DNA of 45,546 bases, from positions 1 through 45,546 of the forward strand of contig CAUJJC010000205.1 of assembly GCA_963204975.1 (NCBI GenBank), given 5' to 3'. Below the pieces are notes generated by a model. The model ran no database searches, had not been told where the DNA came from, and was given only the letters and a program-made list of their open reading frames with translations. The stretch comes from Verrucomicrobiota bacterium (GTDB taxonomy: Bacteria; Verrucomicrobiota; Verrucomicrobiia; Verrucomicrobiales; Verrucomicrobiaceae). This document shows positions 8,027 through 15,905 of the stretch, one piece after another (position 1 is the first letter of the stretch; each line of letters starts with the position of its first letter). A program made the translations under genes and the position numbers.

Positions 8027-10075
8027 ATGCCTATGAAACCACTTTCGCTACTCGCTTCGTTTTTCCTGGCCGCCACGTATGCTCACGCAGCCACGGAGGC
8101 CGATGTCATCGTCTATGGTGCCACGCCGGGTGGATTCTGTGCGGCCATCGCGGCGGCGCGTGAAGGAGTGTCGGTGGTGTTGCTGGAGCCGACGAATCAC
8201 ATCGGTGGCGTGAATACCGGAGGGCTTTGCTTCAGTGACTCCAATCAAACGGTGCGCAGCACGGTGCTGGGTTTGTTCGAGGAGTGGCATCAGAGCATTG
8301 AGCAGGACTATCAGCAACGTGATGTGAAGCTGCCTTATCAGGTGGGGACCAAGGATCACACGCACTGGACCTACGAGCCGCACATCGCGATGAAGATAAC
8401 GAGGGCGATGCTGGATGAAGCCGGAGTGAAGGTGCTGACCCAACGCATCCTGAAGAGCGTGAGCAAGGACGGCGCTCGCCTCACGAAGTTAAACACGAGC
8501 GATGGTGAGTTCGTTGCCAAGGTGTTCGTGGATGCCACTTATGAAGGTGATCTCATGGCTGCATCGGGCGTGAGCTGGACCATCGGTCGTGAAGGACGGG
8601 CAGAGTTCGGTGAGCCGCTGGCGGGCAAGCAGTATTCGAAGCGTCGCATGGACATATCCGGGCGAGATGCTGAGGGTAAACTTTTGCCTTTGATCACAAC
8701 GGATGACGCTGGCCCCGAAGCGGATGGCGACAACAAGGTGATGGTTTATAGCTTCCGTCTCTGCCTGACCAAGGACGCTGCCAATCGCGTGCCATTTCCT
8801 GCGCCTGCGAACTACGATCCCGCACGCTTCGAGGTGGTGCGCCGCTACTTTGCCAAGGAGAAGCGACCGATCTTGCTGTGGGACTTGTATCCGCTGCCGG
8901 GCAACAAGTTCGATGCGAACAACGGCATCTGGAAGCAGTTCTCCATGGGGCTCGTGGGAGCATGCAATGGCTGGAGCGAGGCGGATGAAGCAGGTCGTGC
9001 GAAGAGCTGGGAAGCGCACAAGCAATACACGCTAGAGCTGTATCACTTCCTCACCACGGACGCGGCAGTGCCGGAGAACCTGCGCAAGGAGATGAGCGAG
9101 TTCGGTCTGTGCAAAGATGAGTTCGATGCGTATGACCATTGGTCGCCGCAGCTCTACGTGCGTGAGGGACGACGCATGAAGGGTGCGTATGTGGTTTCGC
9201 AGAAAGACATCATGGATCAGCCGGAAAAGCAGGATGCCATCGTGGTGTCCTCCTTCCCCATCGACTCGCATGACTGTCAGCGTGTCGCGACCCAGGATGG
9301 CGTGATCAATGAAGGCACCATCATGCCGGTGCGAGTGCCAGGGCGGAAGCATGGCTATGCGTATCACGTCCCGTATCGCGCCATCACGCCCATCGACAGC
9401 GAGTGCTCGAATTTGCTCGTGCCAGTGGCGCTGAGCTGCACACATGTGGCTTACTCGTCGATCCGCGTGGAGCCGACGTGGATGATCCTCGGCCAGAGCG
9501 CAGGCATTGCCGCCGCCTTGAGTGCCAAGCAAAACCTGGCCGTGCAACGGCTGCCGTATCCGGCTCTGCGTGAGCGCTTGCTGGCTCAAAAACAAGTGCT
9601 GGCGCTGCCTGTGCTAGCCGACCTTCCACCCGAACCGAAGGGTGCGATGAGCATCGACCCGAAGTCGCTGCCCGGCATTGTGCTCGACGATTCCCAGGCG
9701 GAACTCAAAGGCGCGTGGAGCCATAGCAGCAATTTCAAGCCGCACATCGGCACCGGTTACGTGCATGATGAAAAGAGCAGCGATGGCGGGTCCATTGCCA
9801 TCTTCCGATTCAAGCCCACGAAGGCAGGTCGCCATGAGTTGCGCATGGCTTACAGCGCGCATGAGACTCGCACGACCAAGCTGCCGCTCGTGATCCGCAG
9901 CGGTGCGCACGAGACCAAGCTCACCGTGGATCAAACCGTGGCGCTACCAGTCGGCGAAGCCTTTCGAAGCATCGGCAGCATCGAACTCGAAGCTGGCAGC
10001 GACTCCACCATCACGCTGAGCAACACCGAGACGGAAGGCTTTGTCATCGTGGATGCCTTCCAGGTGATCGAGTAG
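8027..10075 (+). CDS. Secreted FAD-dependent oxidoreductase with C-terminal beta-sandwich
   Basis: A 682-residue protein with a signal peptide (MPMKPLSLLASFFLAATYAHAA; the second Met at 8033 is an equally good start). The FAD Rossmann motif is ADVIVYGATPGGFCAAIAA (about residues 24-42), then the second-strand VVLLEP and the HIGGVNTGGL block typical of the FAD_oxidored (PF12831) family. SFPIDSHDC and the late FAD-binding IRVEPTWMILGQSAGIAAA complete the domain by about residue 505. The last 135 residues form a separate beta-rich module (GIVLDDSQAELKGAW onward), resembling the golvesin/xanthan-lyase-type sandwich. Such proteins are abundant in Verrucomicrobia and Planctomycetes beside sulfatases, where they are thought to oxidise sugars. 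The substrate is unknown. Its stop converges with the DUF5009 gene 24 bases away. Confidence 0.9.
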   Translation: MPMKPLSLLASFFLAATYAHAATEADVIVYGATPGGFCAAIAAAREGVSVVLLEPTNHIGGVNTGGLCFSDSNQTVRSTVLGLFEEWHQSIEQDYQQRDVKLPYQVGTKDHTHWTYEPHIAMKITRAMLDEAGVKVLTQRILKSVSKDGARLTKLNTSDGEFVAKVFVDATYEGDLMAASGVSWTIGREGRAEFGEPLAGKQYSKRRMDISGRDAEGKLLPLITTDDAGPEADGDNKVMVYSFRLCLTKDAANRVPFPAPANYDPARFEVVRRYFAKEKRPILLWDLYPLPGNKFDANNGIWKQFSMGLVGACNGWSEADEAGRAKSWEAHKQYTLELYHFLTTDAAVPENLRKEMSEFGLCKDEFDAYDHWSPQLYVREGRRMKGAYVVSQKDIMDQPEKQDAIVVSSFPIDSHDCQRVATQDGVINEGTIMPVRVPGRKHGYAYHVPYRAITPIDSECSNLLVPVALSCTHVAYSSIRVEPTWMILGQSAGIAAALSAKQNLAVQRLPYPALRERLLAQKQVLALPVLADLPPEPKGAMSIDPKSLPGIVLDDSQAELKGAWSHSSNFKPHIGTGYVHDEKSSDGGSIAIFRFKPTKAGRHELRMAYSAHETRTTKLPLVIRSGAHETKLTVDQTVALPVGEAFRSIGSIELEAGSDSTITLSNTETEGFVIVDAFQVIE

Positions 10076-10099
10076 CGTCGCAGACGATCAGCAGCCCTG

Positions 10100-11533
10100 T
10101 TAGATTCTCAGGAACGCCCGCTGGCGATACAGATACCAGCAGAGCAGCCAGATCACGCCTAACACCGCGCCGCTCTCAATCATGGGGGCGAACTGGCCTT
10201 TGAACATATCAGGCTCCAGGTGCTGGTGGAGGCGGTCCTTGATCCAGCCCTTGCTGAACTGAGACAACAGATAGACCAGGATGGAATTCATCCCCACAAT
10301 GGCCAGAGGCCACGCCAGCCAGCGGGCGCGCAGCACCTCCACGGCGAAGTAAAAAGACGCGAGCAGGATCGTCACGATGCCGCCGCTGAAGAGCACCCAG
10401 CTCGGCGTCCAGATGCGTTTCACGATGGGGCAAAGCTGGTCGCCAGCGATGATGCCTAGCACCGTGACTGCTGCGCCCACGCCGATGAGGCCCACCACCT
10501 TTTCGGCATGGGTGCGATCCGAGCGAATGAACCGCCCTGCGATGAGGCCCATGCACATCGTGACGATGGCGGGGATGAAGTTAAGCGTCTGATAGCCGCC
10601 CTCGCTGGCTACAAACGGTTCGATGCGAGGGAAGCGATTGAGGAACCACTGATCGAAGGCCGAGGCTGCATTCGCATTCATGTTCCAATGGGCGAAGAAT
10701 CCTTCAAACACGCCCTCAGGGTAAGTCGTGACCGCCGGGGGCTGGAGCGGTGAGTAGGCGAACCATGCCCAGTAGCCGCCCAGGATGGCCAGGCTGCCCA
10801 GCAACTGGCCCCAGGTGCCCGTGCGCCACATCAGGAAGAGGAAAACGTAACCCAGGCCGATCTGTGAGAGCACATTGGTGAAGGTCCAGTTCGTCACGTC
10901 CTTCGCGCCCGAGGAGCACAGCACGCCGAGCAGCACGAGCACCATGGCACGGCCCAGAGCATGGAAGAAAAGCTGCCATCCGCTTTCTCCGCTTTCCATC
11001 CGCTTCGCATACGAGAACGGCATCGAGACGCCCACCATGAACATGAAGGCCGGCTGGATCATGTCCCACGGCACACCACCCTGCCACGGCACATGGTTCA
11101 GCAGTGGAGCGAGGCTGGCCCACACAGTGTCCGGGAATTGTTTACCCATTTGCACGATGCCCAGCCCGCCGGAGACCATGAGCAGCATGATGGCCCCGCG
11201 ATAGGCATCCAGGGAGAGCAGGCGCTCTTCCCGGCGTGGAGTTGCAGGTGCGGACGTTTCTTCGGCTTCCACCACGGCATGGGTGCTGGACATGGATGAC
11301 CAGGGCTGGAGATCGAGGGATGGCGCAGACACGGCAGGTGGAACGGGTTTGGTGGTGGTCTCTGGCTTGACCGTGATCGTGGCCGGGGCAGGGAGCACCT
11401 CATTGATGATGGGCGTCACCACCGGGGTGCTCGCTGGGGGCAGGGGACGGAGCGTCGATTTCGAGGCCGACGGCGCGGGATTCTCCAGGGCCGCAAGGGT
11501 GGGGAGTTCAGGGAGATCGTCCATGGGCGGCAT
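10100..11533 (-). CDS. DUF5009 / heparan-glucosaminide acetyltransferase-like membrane protein
   Basis: A 477-residue polytopic membrane protein. Residues 1 to about 105 are a low-complexity, Pro/Thr/Ala-rich cytoplasmic-looking extension. The membrane part starts with LLSLDAYRGAIMLLMVSGG, the hallmark of the NagX / HGSNAT-like acyltransferase group annotated as DUF5009 in this phylum. Around ten hydrophobic helices follow, with the conserved HVPWQGGVPWDMIQPAFMF motif and MNSILVYLLSQFS near the end. Human HGSNAT moves an acetyl group from acetyl-CoA across the membrane to glucosamine; that role here is by family resemblance only. A second Met at codon 4 is a possible start. It is divergent from nuoB. 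Confidence 0.85.
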   Translation of the reverse strand: MPPMDDLPELPTLAALENPAPSASKSTLRPLPPASTPVVTPIINEVLPAPATITVKPETTTKPVPPAVSAPSLDLQPWSSMSSTHAVVEAEETSAPATPRREERLLSLDAYRGAIMLLMVSGGLGIVQMGKQFPDTVWASLAPLLNHVPWQGGVPWDMIQPAFMFMVGVSMPFSYAKRMESGESGWQLFFHALGRAMVLVLLGVLCSSGAKDVTNWTFTNVLSQIGLGYVFLFLMWRTGTWGQLLGSLAILGGYWAWFAYSPLQPPAVTTYPEGVFEGFFAHWNMNANAASAFDQWFLNRFPRIEPFVASEGGYQTLNFIPAIVTMCMGLIAGRFIRSDRTHAEKVVGLIGVGAAVTVLGIIAGDQLCPIVKRIWTPSWVLFSGGIVTILLASFYFAVEVLRARWLAWPLAIVGMNSILVYLLSQFSKGWIKDRLHQHLEPDMFKGQFAPMIESGAVLGVIWLLCWYLYRQRAFLRI

Positions 11534-11618
11534 TCAAACCGAATCTCCGCCCCGGCGGCAAGGGAAAAGAACGATCCTCCGGGTTTTCGATAGGGGACGA
11601 GGAGAGTCGAGCGCGTGC

Positions 11619-11636
11619 TTGTGAAAACTTTCACAA
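11619..11636. promoter_or_regulatory. CRP/FNR-type palindrome upstream of nuoB
   Basis: An 18-base perfect dyad: TTGTGAAA, AC, TTTCACAA. It contains TGTGA-N6-TCACA, exactly the arrangement bound by CRP-family regulators. It lies 42 bases before the nuoB ATG, in the 145-base gap shared with the divergent DUF5009 gene. Which regulator binds is unknown. Confidence 0.6.
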
Positions 11637-11678
11637 AGGGGTTGCCGCGCTCTGGCGTGCCGCGTAAACCTTGCGCCC

Positions 11679-12218
11679 ATGGTCGCCAATGCCGCCCCCG
11701 TCCTCACCGACGCTGCCTACGACTCGAAAATCGAAGGCAACGTCATATTCACGCGCGTCGATGCCGCGATTAACTGGATGCGCAAAAACTCCCTCTGGCC
11801 GATGCCCATGGGACTTGCTTGCTGCGCCATCGAACTCATGGCCACTGGAGCCAGCCGCTTCGACATCTCCCGCTTTGGGGCCGAAGTCATGCGTTTCTCC
11901 CCCCGTCAGGCCGACGTGATGATCGTGGCCGGCACCGTGACCTACAAGATGGCCCTCGCCGTCAAGCGCATCTGGGATCAGATGCCGGAGCCCAAGTGGT
12001 GCATCGCCATGGGTGCCTGTGCCTCCAGCGGTGGCATGTATCGCAGCTACGCCGTGCTCCAGGGGATCGACCGCCTCATCCCCGTGGATGTCTATATCTC
12101 CGGCTGCCCGCCTCGTCCCGAAGCCCTCCTCGAAGGCCTCATGCGCCTTCAGCGCAAGGTGGAGAAGGAGTCCTCGCTCGCGGAGCAAAAGAAGTCCTTC
12201 CTCGAAGCCTTCGCCTGA
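11679..12218 (+). CDS. nuoB: NADH-quinone oxidoreductase subunit B
   Basis: A 179-residue NuoB, the peripheral-arm subunit of respiratory complex I that holds iron-sulfur cluster N2 and passes electrons to quinone. All four cluster ligands are visible: the tandem C48-C49 in GLACCAIE, C114 in MGACASSGG and C143 in SGCPPRPE. The spacings (66 and 29 residues) equal those of the E. coli protein. The [15 protein letters not shown] block is also typical. There is no signal peptide and no clear Shine-Dalgarno. nuoC follows after 36 bases. nuoA, normally just upstream, is absent: the neighbour is a divergent unrelated gene. A CRP-type palindrome lies 42 bases upstream of the start. Confidence 0.97.
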   Translation: MVANAAPVLTDAAYDSKIEGNVIFTRVDAAINWMRKNSLWPMPMGLACCAIELMATGASRFDISRFGAEVMRFSPRQADVMIVAGTVTYKMALAVKRIWDQMPEPKWCIAMGACASSGGMYRSYAVLQGIDRLIPVDVYISGCPPRPEALLEGLMRLQRKVEKESSLAEQKKSFLEAFA

Positions 12219-12254
12219 GTTCATTTTTCACCCCTCATCATTCGTCCTTTCAAG

Positions 12255-12824
12255 ATGACCATCGCCGAAATCGTTTCCGCCCTGAAGCAGAAGTTTGGTG
12301 ACGCTGTGCTCTCCACCGTCGAGGCACATGGCGAGCACACCCTCTGCGTGACGCTTGCCCAGGTGAAGAACCTCCTTCGTTATTGCCGGGATGAGATGGC
12401 GTTCGATTACCTCGTCGATATCTCCAGCCTCGATCACATGGGCGAAGAGCCCCGCTTTGAGATGGTCTATGAGCTTTACGGCTACAGCCACGGCAAGCAC
12501 CTGCGCATCAAGTCCAGGGTGAGCGAAGACGCCAGCGCACCCACTGTCAGCGATCTCTGGCCCACCGCCGATTGGCACGAGCGCGAGGTCTATGACATGA
12601 TGGGCATCGACTTCGAAGGCCACCCGGATCTCCGCCGCATTCTGATGTGGGAAGGCTATCCTTTCTTCCCGCTGCGCAAGGATTTCCCTCTGGAAGGACG
12701 CCCCAGCGACATGCCCGATGTGGCCTTCACTGGCGTCGCCCCGCTGGAGGGCGGACCCTTCGTCACTTCTGCTGGCGGCAGCGATACCATCACCCGCGAG
12801 CCGCGTGCCCGGACGGTGGACTAG
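12255..12824 (+). CDS. nuoC: NADH-quinone oxidoreductase subunit C
   Basis: A 189-residue NuoC (30-kDa subunit of complex I), a structural subunit of the peripheral arm next to NuoD and NuoB. The diagnostic block ADWHEREVYDMMGIDF, then GHPDLRRIL and PLRKDFPL, lies at about residues 112-155. FDYLVDISSLDHMG near residue 50 also fits. The length is normal for a stand-alone NuoC rather than a NuoCD fusion. It is 36 bases after nuoB and certainly co-transcribed with it. nuoD does not follow; an unrelated membrane protein gene begins 79 bases downstream. Confidence 0.96.
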   Translation: MTIAEIVSALKQKFGDAVLSTVEAHGEHTLCVTLAQVKNLLRYCRDEMAFDYLVDISSLDHMGEEPRFEMVYELYGYSHGKHLRIKSRVSEDASAPTVSDLWPTADWHEREVYDMMGIDFEGHPDLRRILMWEGYPFFPLRKDFPLEGRPSDMPDVAFTGVAPLEGGPFVTSAGGSDTITREPRARTVD

Positions 12825-12903
12825 CGCGATTACCATCGTGTAACGCCCGCAGTTCACTCTCGCCAAGTCCCCGCCTCTTTGGCAAAAACGTCGCCCACGC
12901 ATC

Positions 12904-13695
12904 ATGAGCTACCAGATCGCACGCGACGGAGAAACCATCGGACACTTCACCGAGGACGACCTCGTCGTCGCCGTGGAGAACGGCACCGTTCTTGAATCCG
13001 ATCTGGCCTGGACGGAGGGCATGGACGAGTGGATCACCGTTGAGGAACTCATCGAAGTCGAAGTCATCGAAGAGGAAGACGAAGCCGCGACAGGCTCGTC
13101 ACCCACTGCGGCCGACGAAGCCTCCAAGCCCATGCTGCGCCCCCTCGGAAGGCCTTTGCCCGAGGCACCTGTTGCGGAGCCGCCCGTGGAGAGGCTGCGT
13201 CCTTCGCCTCCCGTTCCCATTCGTCCCCTGGGCTCACCGCAGGCCACCGTTCACTATGCCCCGCATGTGGTGCCCACCGCACCACCTCAGGCCATCGCTG
13301 CAACGCCAGACCGCTATGGCCCGCCGCCACCGCAGCGGCAGCCCGGTCATTTTTACACCTCCATTCCCGCAGGCCACTACGGTCCTGCCGGCAGCGCCAT
13401 CGCCAGCCTTGTGCTTGGCATCCTCAGCGTCGTTCTCTGCTGCATCACCGGCGTGCCAGCGATCATCTGTGGTCACCTCGCCCGTGGAAAGATTCGGCGC
13501 TCCGCTGGAGCCTTCAGCGGGCACGGCATGGCCACGGCTGGACTCATTCTTGGCTATGTGACGTCCGTCATCGGACTGCTTTACGGCTTGGCTCTCATTG
13601 GCATCGGCCCCAGTGCTTTTGATGCCATGCGAAAAGCAGCTGAGGATCTCCGCATGGGTAGCAGCCAGATCGAGCGAGTGGACCCCGCACGCTGA
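12904..13695 (+). CDS. GYF_2 and DUF4190 domain membrane protein
   Basis: A 263-residue protein in three parts. Residues 1 to about 50 form a GYF_2 domain (YQIARDGETIGHFTEDDL, then AWTEGMDEWITVEEL), a small module thought to bind proline-rich partners. Residues about 60-155 are a Pro/Ala-rich linker. Residues about 160-240 are a DUF4190-type double membrane hairpin (AIASLVLGILSVVLCC and ATAGLILGYVTSVIGLLYG). This architecture is common in Verrucomicrobia and Planctomycetes but has no assigned function. It lies 79 bases after nuoC in the same direction and may be read from the same transcript, which does not prove a link to complex I. Confidence 0.82.
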   Translation: MSYQIARDGETIGHFTEDDLVVAVENGTVLESDLAWTEGMDEWITVEELIEVEVIEEEDEAATGSSPTAADEASKPMLRPLGRPLPEAPVAEPPVERLRPSPPVPIRPLGSPQATVHYAPHVVPTAPPQAIAATPDRYGPPPPQRQPGHFYTSIPAGHYGPAGSAIASLVLGILSVVLCCITGVPAIICGHLARGKIRRSAGAFSGHGMATAGLILGYVTSVIGLLYGLALIGIGPSAFDAMRKAAEDLRMGSSQIERVDPAR

Positions 13696-13790
13696 TCGTG
13701 GAGCTGAGGAATCCCTTCGCCGCGAGATAGACAAGACGCGCTCCGCCTGTTAAACACGCGCGCGCTCATCCAGCGCGCATCTCCAATCAC

Positions 13791-14531
13791 ATGAAGTCCA
13801 TCATCACCACCCTCGCAGTGTTCAGCGTCGCAGGCCTCGCCGCCGCCGCCGACATCCAGTTGTTCAATGGCAAAGATCTCACCGGCTGGGACGGTAACCT
13901 CGATCTCTGGTCCGTGAAAGACGGCTGCATCACCGGCACCACCACCGCCGATCCTGCGGACCCCAAGAAATCCATCCTCAAGCACAACACCTTCCTCGTC
14001 TGGCGTGCCGGCACCGTGAAGGACTTCGAACTCACGCTCAAATACAAGATGGTCGGTGGCAACAGCGGCATCCAGTATCGCAGCAAGGAACTCGAGAAAG
14101 GCGCGCAAGGCCCCATCATCAGCGGCTATCAGGCAGACTTCGAAGCAGGCAAGACCTACTCCGGCATCCTCTATGAAGAGAAAGGCCGAGGCATCCTCGC
14201 CCTGCGCGGTCAGAAGGTCGTCATCAAGGAAGGTGACAAGGAAACCACTGATAAGAAAGGCAACATCAAGAAAGGCCCCAACATCGAAGTCACCGGCTCC
14301 GTCGGCGAATCCGATGCCATCCAGGCCGCGATCAAAAACGAAGACTGGAACGACTACAAGGTCATCGCCCAGGGCGGCCACCTTCAGCACTTCATCAACG
14401 GCATGCAGACCGTCGATGTGACGGATGAAACCACCGTGGGAGCCAAGGAAGGCCTGCTCGCCCTCCAGATCCACGTCGGCGGCCCCATGCAGGTTCAGTT
14501 CAAAGACTTCGTGCTCAAAGAGCTGAAGTAG
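13791..14531 (+). CDS. Secreted DUF1080 (3-keto-disaccharide hydrolase domain) protein
   Basis: A 246-residue protein with signal peptide MKSIITTLAVFSVAGLAAAA. The DUF1080 (PF06439, concanavalin-like sandwich) pattern is plain: IQLFNGKDLTGWDGN, LWSVKDGCITG, FELTLKYKMVGGNSGIQYRS, SGYQADFEAG and the DYKVIAQGGHLQHFINGMQ block, ending VQFKDFVLKELK. One member class is reported to hydrolyse 3-keto-glycosides after oxidation by an oxidoreductase, so the secreted FAD enzyme at 8027 is a conceivable partner; that is inference. The domain makes up the whole mature protein. It is a single-gene unit closed by a strong terminator 27 bases after the stop. Confidence 0.93.
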   Translation: MKSIITTLAVFSVAGLAAAADIQLFNGKDLTGWDGNLDLWSVKDGCITGTTTADPADPKKSILKHNTFLVWRAGTVKDFELTLKYKMVGGNSGIQYRSKELEKGAQGPIISGYQADFEAGKTYSGILYEEKGRGILALRGQKVVIKEGDKETTDKKGNIKKGPNIEVTGSVGESDAIQAAIKNEDWNDYKVIAQGGHLQHFINGMQTVDVTDETTVGAKEGLLALQIHVGGPMQVQFKDFVLKELK

Positions 14532-14558
14532 TCCCACCGCCAGCATAGGCACACTTTA

Positions 14559-14590
14559 ACGGCGACCGGTTTCCCGGCTCGCCGTTTTTT
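14559..14590 (+). terminator. Rho-independent terminator after the DUF1080 gene
   Basis: The stem ACGGCGACCGG pairs with CCGG-C-TCGCCGT (one bulged C) around a TTTC loop and is followed at once by a run of T to position 14590. It sits 27 bases after the DUF1080 stop. There is no A-run on the other side, so it acts only on plus-strand transcripts. Confidence 0.9.
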
Positions 14591-14629
14591 GTGCCCACGA
14601 GAGCTGGGAAACCCAACGGGAGTGGAAGG

Positions 14630-14971
14630 TCAGCTGACCACCTTCTTCACAAAGCACGCCTTCAAGCCAATCGCGATGCCATCCATCTTGCAGGAGATCT
14701 CGTGGTCGCCATCGACCAGGCGAATGGGCTTCGATTTTGTGCCCACCTTGAGCACGTCGGAAGAGCCTTTCAGCTTCAGATCCTTGATCATCGCCACGAT
14801 GTCGCCATCAGCCAGCACATTGCCATAGGCATCCTTCACCACACGCTCAGCATCGGGTGCGTCCGCCACGGCATCCTTCGGCCACTCATGGCCGCAGGTC
14901 ATGCATTCGAAACGATCAGGGTGAGCGAGAACGTCATTCATCTCGCACATAGGGCAGGCAGGTAAGCTCAT
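14630..14971 (-). CDS. yjdM: YjdM/PhnA-family zinc-ribbon protein
   Basis: A 113-residue cytoplasmic protein. An N-terminal zinc ribbon (CPMC at residues 6-9 and CMTC at 23-26, then GHEW) is followed by the YjdM core: VVKDAYGNVLADGDIVAMIKDL, then LKLKGSSDVLKVGTKSK and the C-terminal DGIAIGLKACFVKKV. The family was once called PhnA and tied to phosphonate use, but the true phosphonoacetate hydrolase is a different protein; the cellular role of YjdM is unclear. The length is normal for the family. It is convergent with the DUF1080 gene and 58 bases from the small gene at 15030. Confidence 0.93.
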   Translation of the reverse strand: MSLPACPMCEMNDVLAHPDRFECMTCGHEWPKDAVADAPDAERVVKDAYGNVLADGDIVAMIKDLKLKGSSDVLKVGTKSKPIRLVDGDHEISCKMDGIAIGLKACFVKKVVS

Positions 14972-15029
14972 GGAGGCGCACCAGACACCAGACCCACCGA
15001 TGAATCAAGACACGCTCACCGATGGCGAA

Positions 15030-15248
15030 TCACGACTCCGCCTGATCGGGTGATGGAACCCCCGGCCCCTCAGGCAAAGCCGACTCCGCCGGGGCGCTCT
15101 CGTCGCTCACGGCTGGCTTTGTGTTCCTGGCGATGAACCTTGCCAGGAAAGGCTTGGGCGCAGCACTCTTACCACCCGACCAGTCACGATGATCGCGCGA
15201 AACCTTCACAGGACGGGGGGAACGATTGCGAATTTTCTGACTCCTCAT
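15030..15248 (-). CDS. Possible small hypothetical protein
   Basis: An open frame of 72 codons starting MRSQKIRNRSPRPVKVSRDH. The first half is strongly basic (Arg/Lys-rich); the second half is Pro/Ser/Glu-rich and acidic, ending SPDQAES. I recognise no family. It is in the same direction as yjdM, 58 bases upstream of it, and fills the space between yjdM and the decayed IS element. The low complexity means a chance frame is possible. Confidence 0.35.
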   Translation of the reverse strand: MRSQKIRNRSPRPVKVSRDHRDWSGGKSAAPKPFLARFIARNTKPAVSDESAPAESALPEGPGVPSPDQAES

Positions 15249-15401
15249 GGCGCGGCATGGATCAATACTCGATCCCTTTCAAATGGAAACCGATGACGAG
15301 CACGCAGTGCGACAACCTCCAGAGCCTGCGCCTCCAAGCCTCAGATGCACCACCGCATTTGTGGTCATTCGCGGCCCCTTCGGCTTGGATTCGTGTTCGA
15401 A
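15249..15401. other. Stretch with no recognised gene beside an IS relic
   Basis: Nothing assignable was found here. Short frames on the plus strand have no familiar motif. It may hold the lost left end of the IS3-family relic or debris from its insertion; I could not find a left inverted repeat matching the proposed right end. Confidence 0.3.
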
Positions 15402-15535
15402 ACCTTCACAAAGCGCAGATCGTCGATCTCTTTAATTTTGGTAAAACGGTGCCTCAGCTCGCAGGCGAGTTCGGTGTGGGCACCAGCATCCTTCACCGAT
15501 AGGTGCAGCCTGCAAGCTCAGACCAACCGGCGCAG
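15402..15535 (+). pseudogene. IS3-family OrfA fragment
   Basis: TFTK is read in one frame and AQIVDLFNFGKTVPQLAGEF then GVGTSILHR in the next, which suggests loss of about one base near 15413. This matches the N-terminal helix-turn-helix of IS3-type OrfA. A TAG at 15500-15502 stands where relatives usually have Trp (R-W-V), and the reading continues beyond it as VQPASSDQPAQL. The gene is clearly dead. Confidence 0.65.
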
Positions 15536-15764
15536 CTCGTCCGCAAGGGCCAAGCCTTATGATAGCGCATGGAAGGAATCCTTCATGAGCACCCTCAAGC
15601 GCGCGATGCTTCAGGGCGGCTGTTTTGAAGATGCTACGGATGCTCGGCTGGAACTCTTCGAATACATCGAAGGCTACTACAATCATCAACGCAAACACTC
15701 CGCACTCGGATACCTCACCCCCAACCAGTTCGAAACCCAAGCCCATAACCAACCCCTAAATTAA
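15536..15764 (+). pseudogene. IS3-family OrfB transposase C-terminal fragment
   Basis: About 75 codons of the end of a DDE transposase: AWKESFMSTLKRAMLQGG, then LFEYIEGYYNHQRKHSALGY and LTPNQFETQ. The glutamate of W-K-E-S-F is the last catalytic acidic residue of the DDE triad. The N-terminal two thirds, with the two catalytic aspartates, are missing. Confidence 0.85.
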
Positions 15765-15834
15765 GCGACTCTTTGGTCCAATAATCCGTTGCACCTCACT
15801 GGTGGGGTGATTGTGATCACGAGTGAAGAGTCTT

Positions 15835-15854
15835 CTGTGACGCCATCGTCACAG
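15835..15854. promoter_or_regulatory. Perfect palindrome (GTGA-N8-TCAC) upstream of the secretion operon
   Basis: CTGTGACG, CCAT, CGTCACAG: an 8+8 perfect dyad ending 51 bases before the transporter start at 15906. The core GTGA-N8-TCAC recurs upstream of the genes at 34577 and 42083. Read as a direct repeat it is CTGTGAC-GCCA-TCGTCAC, with the 7+4+7 spacing of a Pho box. A lone GTGA half-site lies 14 bases upstream at 15823. Confidence 0.65.
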
Positions 15855-15905
15855 AGCAGAAATTGAGGAAGTCTGGGCGCGATGGAACGGAGCGGGCATC
15901 TCACG

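Larger units (their letters stand above)
15402..15798 (+). mobile_element. Decayed, internally deleted IS3-family element
   Basis: A relic holding the start of OrfA (helix-turn-helix part) joined almost directly to the end of OrfB (end of the DDE integrase domain). Most of the element between them is deleted. The probable right terminus is CCGTTGCACCTCA, ending at 15798, because IS3-family ends typically finish in CA; no left end was found. It lies between the yjdM region and the secretion operon, whose operator begins about 37 bases beyond its right end. Confidence 0.7.

Noticed and set aside
13755-13785. GCGCGC inverted repeat before the DUF1080 gene
   Set aside because: It is a simple alternating GC stretch likely in high-GC DNA, without the length or symmetry of an operator.
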